From Deltaproteobacteria bacterium CG_4_8_14_3_um_filter_43_13 (lineage in GTDB: Bacteria; Desulfobacterota; UBA8473): a stretch of DNA of 7,951 nucleotides. Below the pieces are notes generated by a model, which saw only the letters and a list, made by a program, of their open reading frames with translations, did no database searches and was not told the origin of the DNA. The DNA lies in NCBI GenBank assembly GCA_002782605.1, contig PFIF01000062.1:2804-10754 (forward strand), written 5' to 3'. Positions 7,393 through 7,951 of this stretch are shown here, piece after piece; positions within the stretch are counted from its first letter, which is position 1, and each line of letters starts with the position of its first letter. A program made the position numbers and the translations under genes.

Positions 7393-7462
7393 GAGTAGAG
7401 GAGTGGAGGAGTAGAGGAGTAGGAAGGTAGTTACTACACCTCCCACTCTTCCACTCTTCCAA
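7393..7462. repeat. GAGTRGAG octamer array arranged as a hairpin
   Basis: The left arm is four consecutive octamers, gagtagag, gagtggag, gagtagag and gagtagga (7393-7424). The right arm, 7439-7462, carries the same pattern on the opposite strand (gtggaaga-type units). The centre GTAG-TTA-CTAC (7427-7437) closes the fold, so the array can form a long hairpin with G-U pairs and a few mismatches. Strand asymmetry is extreme: nearly all purine on the left arm and nearly all pyrimidine on the right. Confidence 0.7.
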
Positions 7463-7470
7463 TTTATCTA

Positions 7471-7559
7471 TGGAGCGAGCTTAGATGGGTCAAAGTTTAT
7501 CCCGTTGAAAAACGGGAAATGTATGCTGAAGCGAAAAGGGGTACTTCTTCAAAGCTCTC
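7471..7559 (+). repeat. Dispersed repeat block, copy B
   Basis: It opens with tggagcgagcttagatgggt and a caaa continuation (7471-7494), matching the block at 5591, and later contains agcgaaaagggg (7530-7541), matching 5631-5642. It has the same orientation as copy A, and the two copies bracket the acyl-CoA synthetase gene. Its distal end is the right terminal inverted repeat of the fold-back element, whereas copy A ends in the 18-base repeat. Confidence 0.5.
7501..7516. repeat. Perfect hairpin with GAAA tetraloop
   Basis: CCCGTT-GAAA-AACGGG forms six perfect pairs, seven when the flanking T and A are included, closed by a GNRA tetraloop. The tetraloop is in this form on the + strand. It is followed by AAATG rather than a T run, so it is not a typical terminator. 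It lies inside copy B of the dispersed block and is absent from copy A. Confidence 0.6.
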
Positions 7560-7616
7560 ATAGTTGTTATTTTAGCTTTAGCCACTAGCCGGCAACAAGT
7601 AATGGCGTAAAAATAT

Positions 7617-7628
7617 CTGATTAATCAG
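7617..7628. promoter_or_regulatory. CTGATTAATCAG palindrome, candidate operator
   Basis: A perfect 12-base palindrome about 70 bases upstream of the antitoxin start. Antitoxins of the ribbon-helix-helix class usually repress their own promoter by binding short palindromes, so it is a candidate operator. No clear -35/-10 pair overlaps it, so this rests on position and symmetry only. Confidence 0.3.
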
Positions 7629-7696
7629 TTCGTGTCAAGGTGTTTTTGGAAGAGGGAAGGCAGGGTGAGGTGTTATGGTGTGGAAGGGATGATATT

Positions 7697-7951
7697 GTGA
7701 AAACTATAACAGTTCGGGGCATGGAGCCTTCGTTAGCAGAAAAGCTGAGGCAGGCTTCCAAAAAAGAAGGCAAGAGTGTAAATCAGATCGTCATTGATAC
7801 CATGAAGAAACAATTGGGCATGGAGAAAGAAAAAAAATTTACCGTAGTGCACCACGATATGGACCATCTCTTTGGGAGGTGGTCTGCAGAGGAATTTAAT
7901 CGGATTCAGGGGAAAATATGCCTTGTAAGAATCTGTGATCATTTTCCTTTT
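7697..7951 (+). CDS. Ribbon-helix-helix (VapB-like) antitoxin, partial at window edge
   Basis: The frame starts at GTG with AAGGGA at 7684-7689, seven bases upstream; ATGs at 7674 and 7688 run into stops in other frames. The 85 visible residues begin MKTITVRGMEPSLAEKLRQA, a DNA-contacting beta strand followed by helices (to about residue 41), as in Arc/CopG-type antitoxins. The part after residue 46 (FTVVHHDMDHLFGRWSAEEF, 48-67) resembles the toxin-binding tail of VapB-like antitoxins, in which a D-D-H-L-x-G-x-W-S pattern is common. The last residues, KICLVRICDHFPF, are unusual: relatives typically continue with an acidic stretch ending in a tryptophan, and two cysteines are present here. The frame is open at the edge, so the stop codon and any toxin gene lie outside. 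The target is DNA of its own promoter plus a partner toxin, probably a PIN nuclease by family analogy. Confidence 0.7.
   Translation, partial: MKTITVRGMEPSLAEKLRQASKKEGKSVNQIVIDTMKKQLGMEKEKKFTVVHHDMDHLFGRWSAEEFNRIQGKICLVRICDHFPF

Larger units (their letters stand above)
7354..7559. mobile_element. MITE-like fold-back element of 206 bases
   Basis: The ends are 23-base inverted repeats: 7354-7376 (beginning gagagctttgaa) against 7537-7559 (ending ttcaaagctctc), with one mismatch. Between them lie a purine-octamer hairpin, the second copy of the dispersed block and a GAAA-tetraloop hairpin. There is no open reading frame for a transposase, and I see no target-site duplication directly at the edges. 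The element ends 29 bases before the acyl-CoA synthetase start codon, so that gene's promoter must lie in or beyond it. Small size, inverted ends and no coding capacity fit a MITE or a large structured intergenic repeat; which of these cannot be decided from one copy. Confidence 0.55.
7325..7696. other. Divergent intergenic region between the acyl-CoA synthetase and antitoxin genes
   Basis: About 370 bases separate the two divergent starts. More than half of it (7354-7559) is a fold-back repeat element. The remaining right part (7560-7696) holds a perfect 12-base palindrome at 7617-7628 and a purine-rich leader before the antitoxin start. A TATAAT-like string lies only a few bases from the acyl-CoA synthetase ATG and has no suitable -35, so it is not a convincing promoter. 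No gene is seen in the region. Confidence 0.6.

Noticed and set aside
7733..7942. 69-codon open frame on the - strand at the right edge
   Set aside because: It is antisense to the ribbon-helix-helix antitoxin frame, which has a good ribosome binding site and family-like sequence.

Overview
The window looks like a chromosome fragment from an anaerobic bacterium, most likely of the deltaproteobacterial/Desulfobacterota type (sulfate reducers and syntrophs). The reasons are a citrate-forming enzyme of the homocitrate/isopropylmalate synthase superfamily next to NADP-type isocitrate dehydrogenase and an LDH-like malate dehydrogenase, a folate-dependent TrmFO, and moderate GC. The taxonomy is an inference; no rRNA or marker gene is present.

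Left half (1-4100, + strand): a compact central-metabolism operon. A 599-residue HMGL-family synthase, best read as a Re-type citrate synthase, is joined by an ATGA overlap to isocitrate dehydrogenase (icd). A 49-base gap with a strong ribosome binding site leads to malate dehydrogenase (mdh). Together they would interconvert malate, oxaloacetate, citrate and, with an aconitase encoded elsewhere, isocitrate and 2-oxoglutarate. The synthase carries a C-terminal PDC/Cache-like sensor domain, which is the most interesting protein feature here. The operon closes with a hairpin terminator that abuts a convergent gene.

Middle (4097-5410, - strand): trmFO, the FAD/folate tRNA uracil-54 methyltransferase. 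It is followed by about 380 bases without a gene. These hold short direct repeats, a dispersed repeat block whose 18-base end also occurs between icd and mdh, and stem-loops.

Right half: an acyl-CoA synthetase on the - strand (5792-7324), whose true start is probably well inside the longest open frame. Immediately upstream of it is a 206-base MITE-like fold-back element (7354-7559) with 23-base terminal inverted repeats (one mismatch), an internal purine-octamer hairpin, a second copy of the dispersed block and a GAAA-tetraloop hairpin. The right edge carries the start of a ribbon-helix-helix (VapB-like) antitoxin gene that runs off the window. The right half therefore looks like accessory, repeat-visited DNA beside a conserved metabolic operon.
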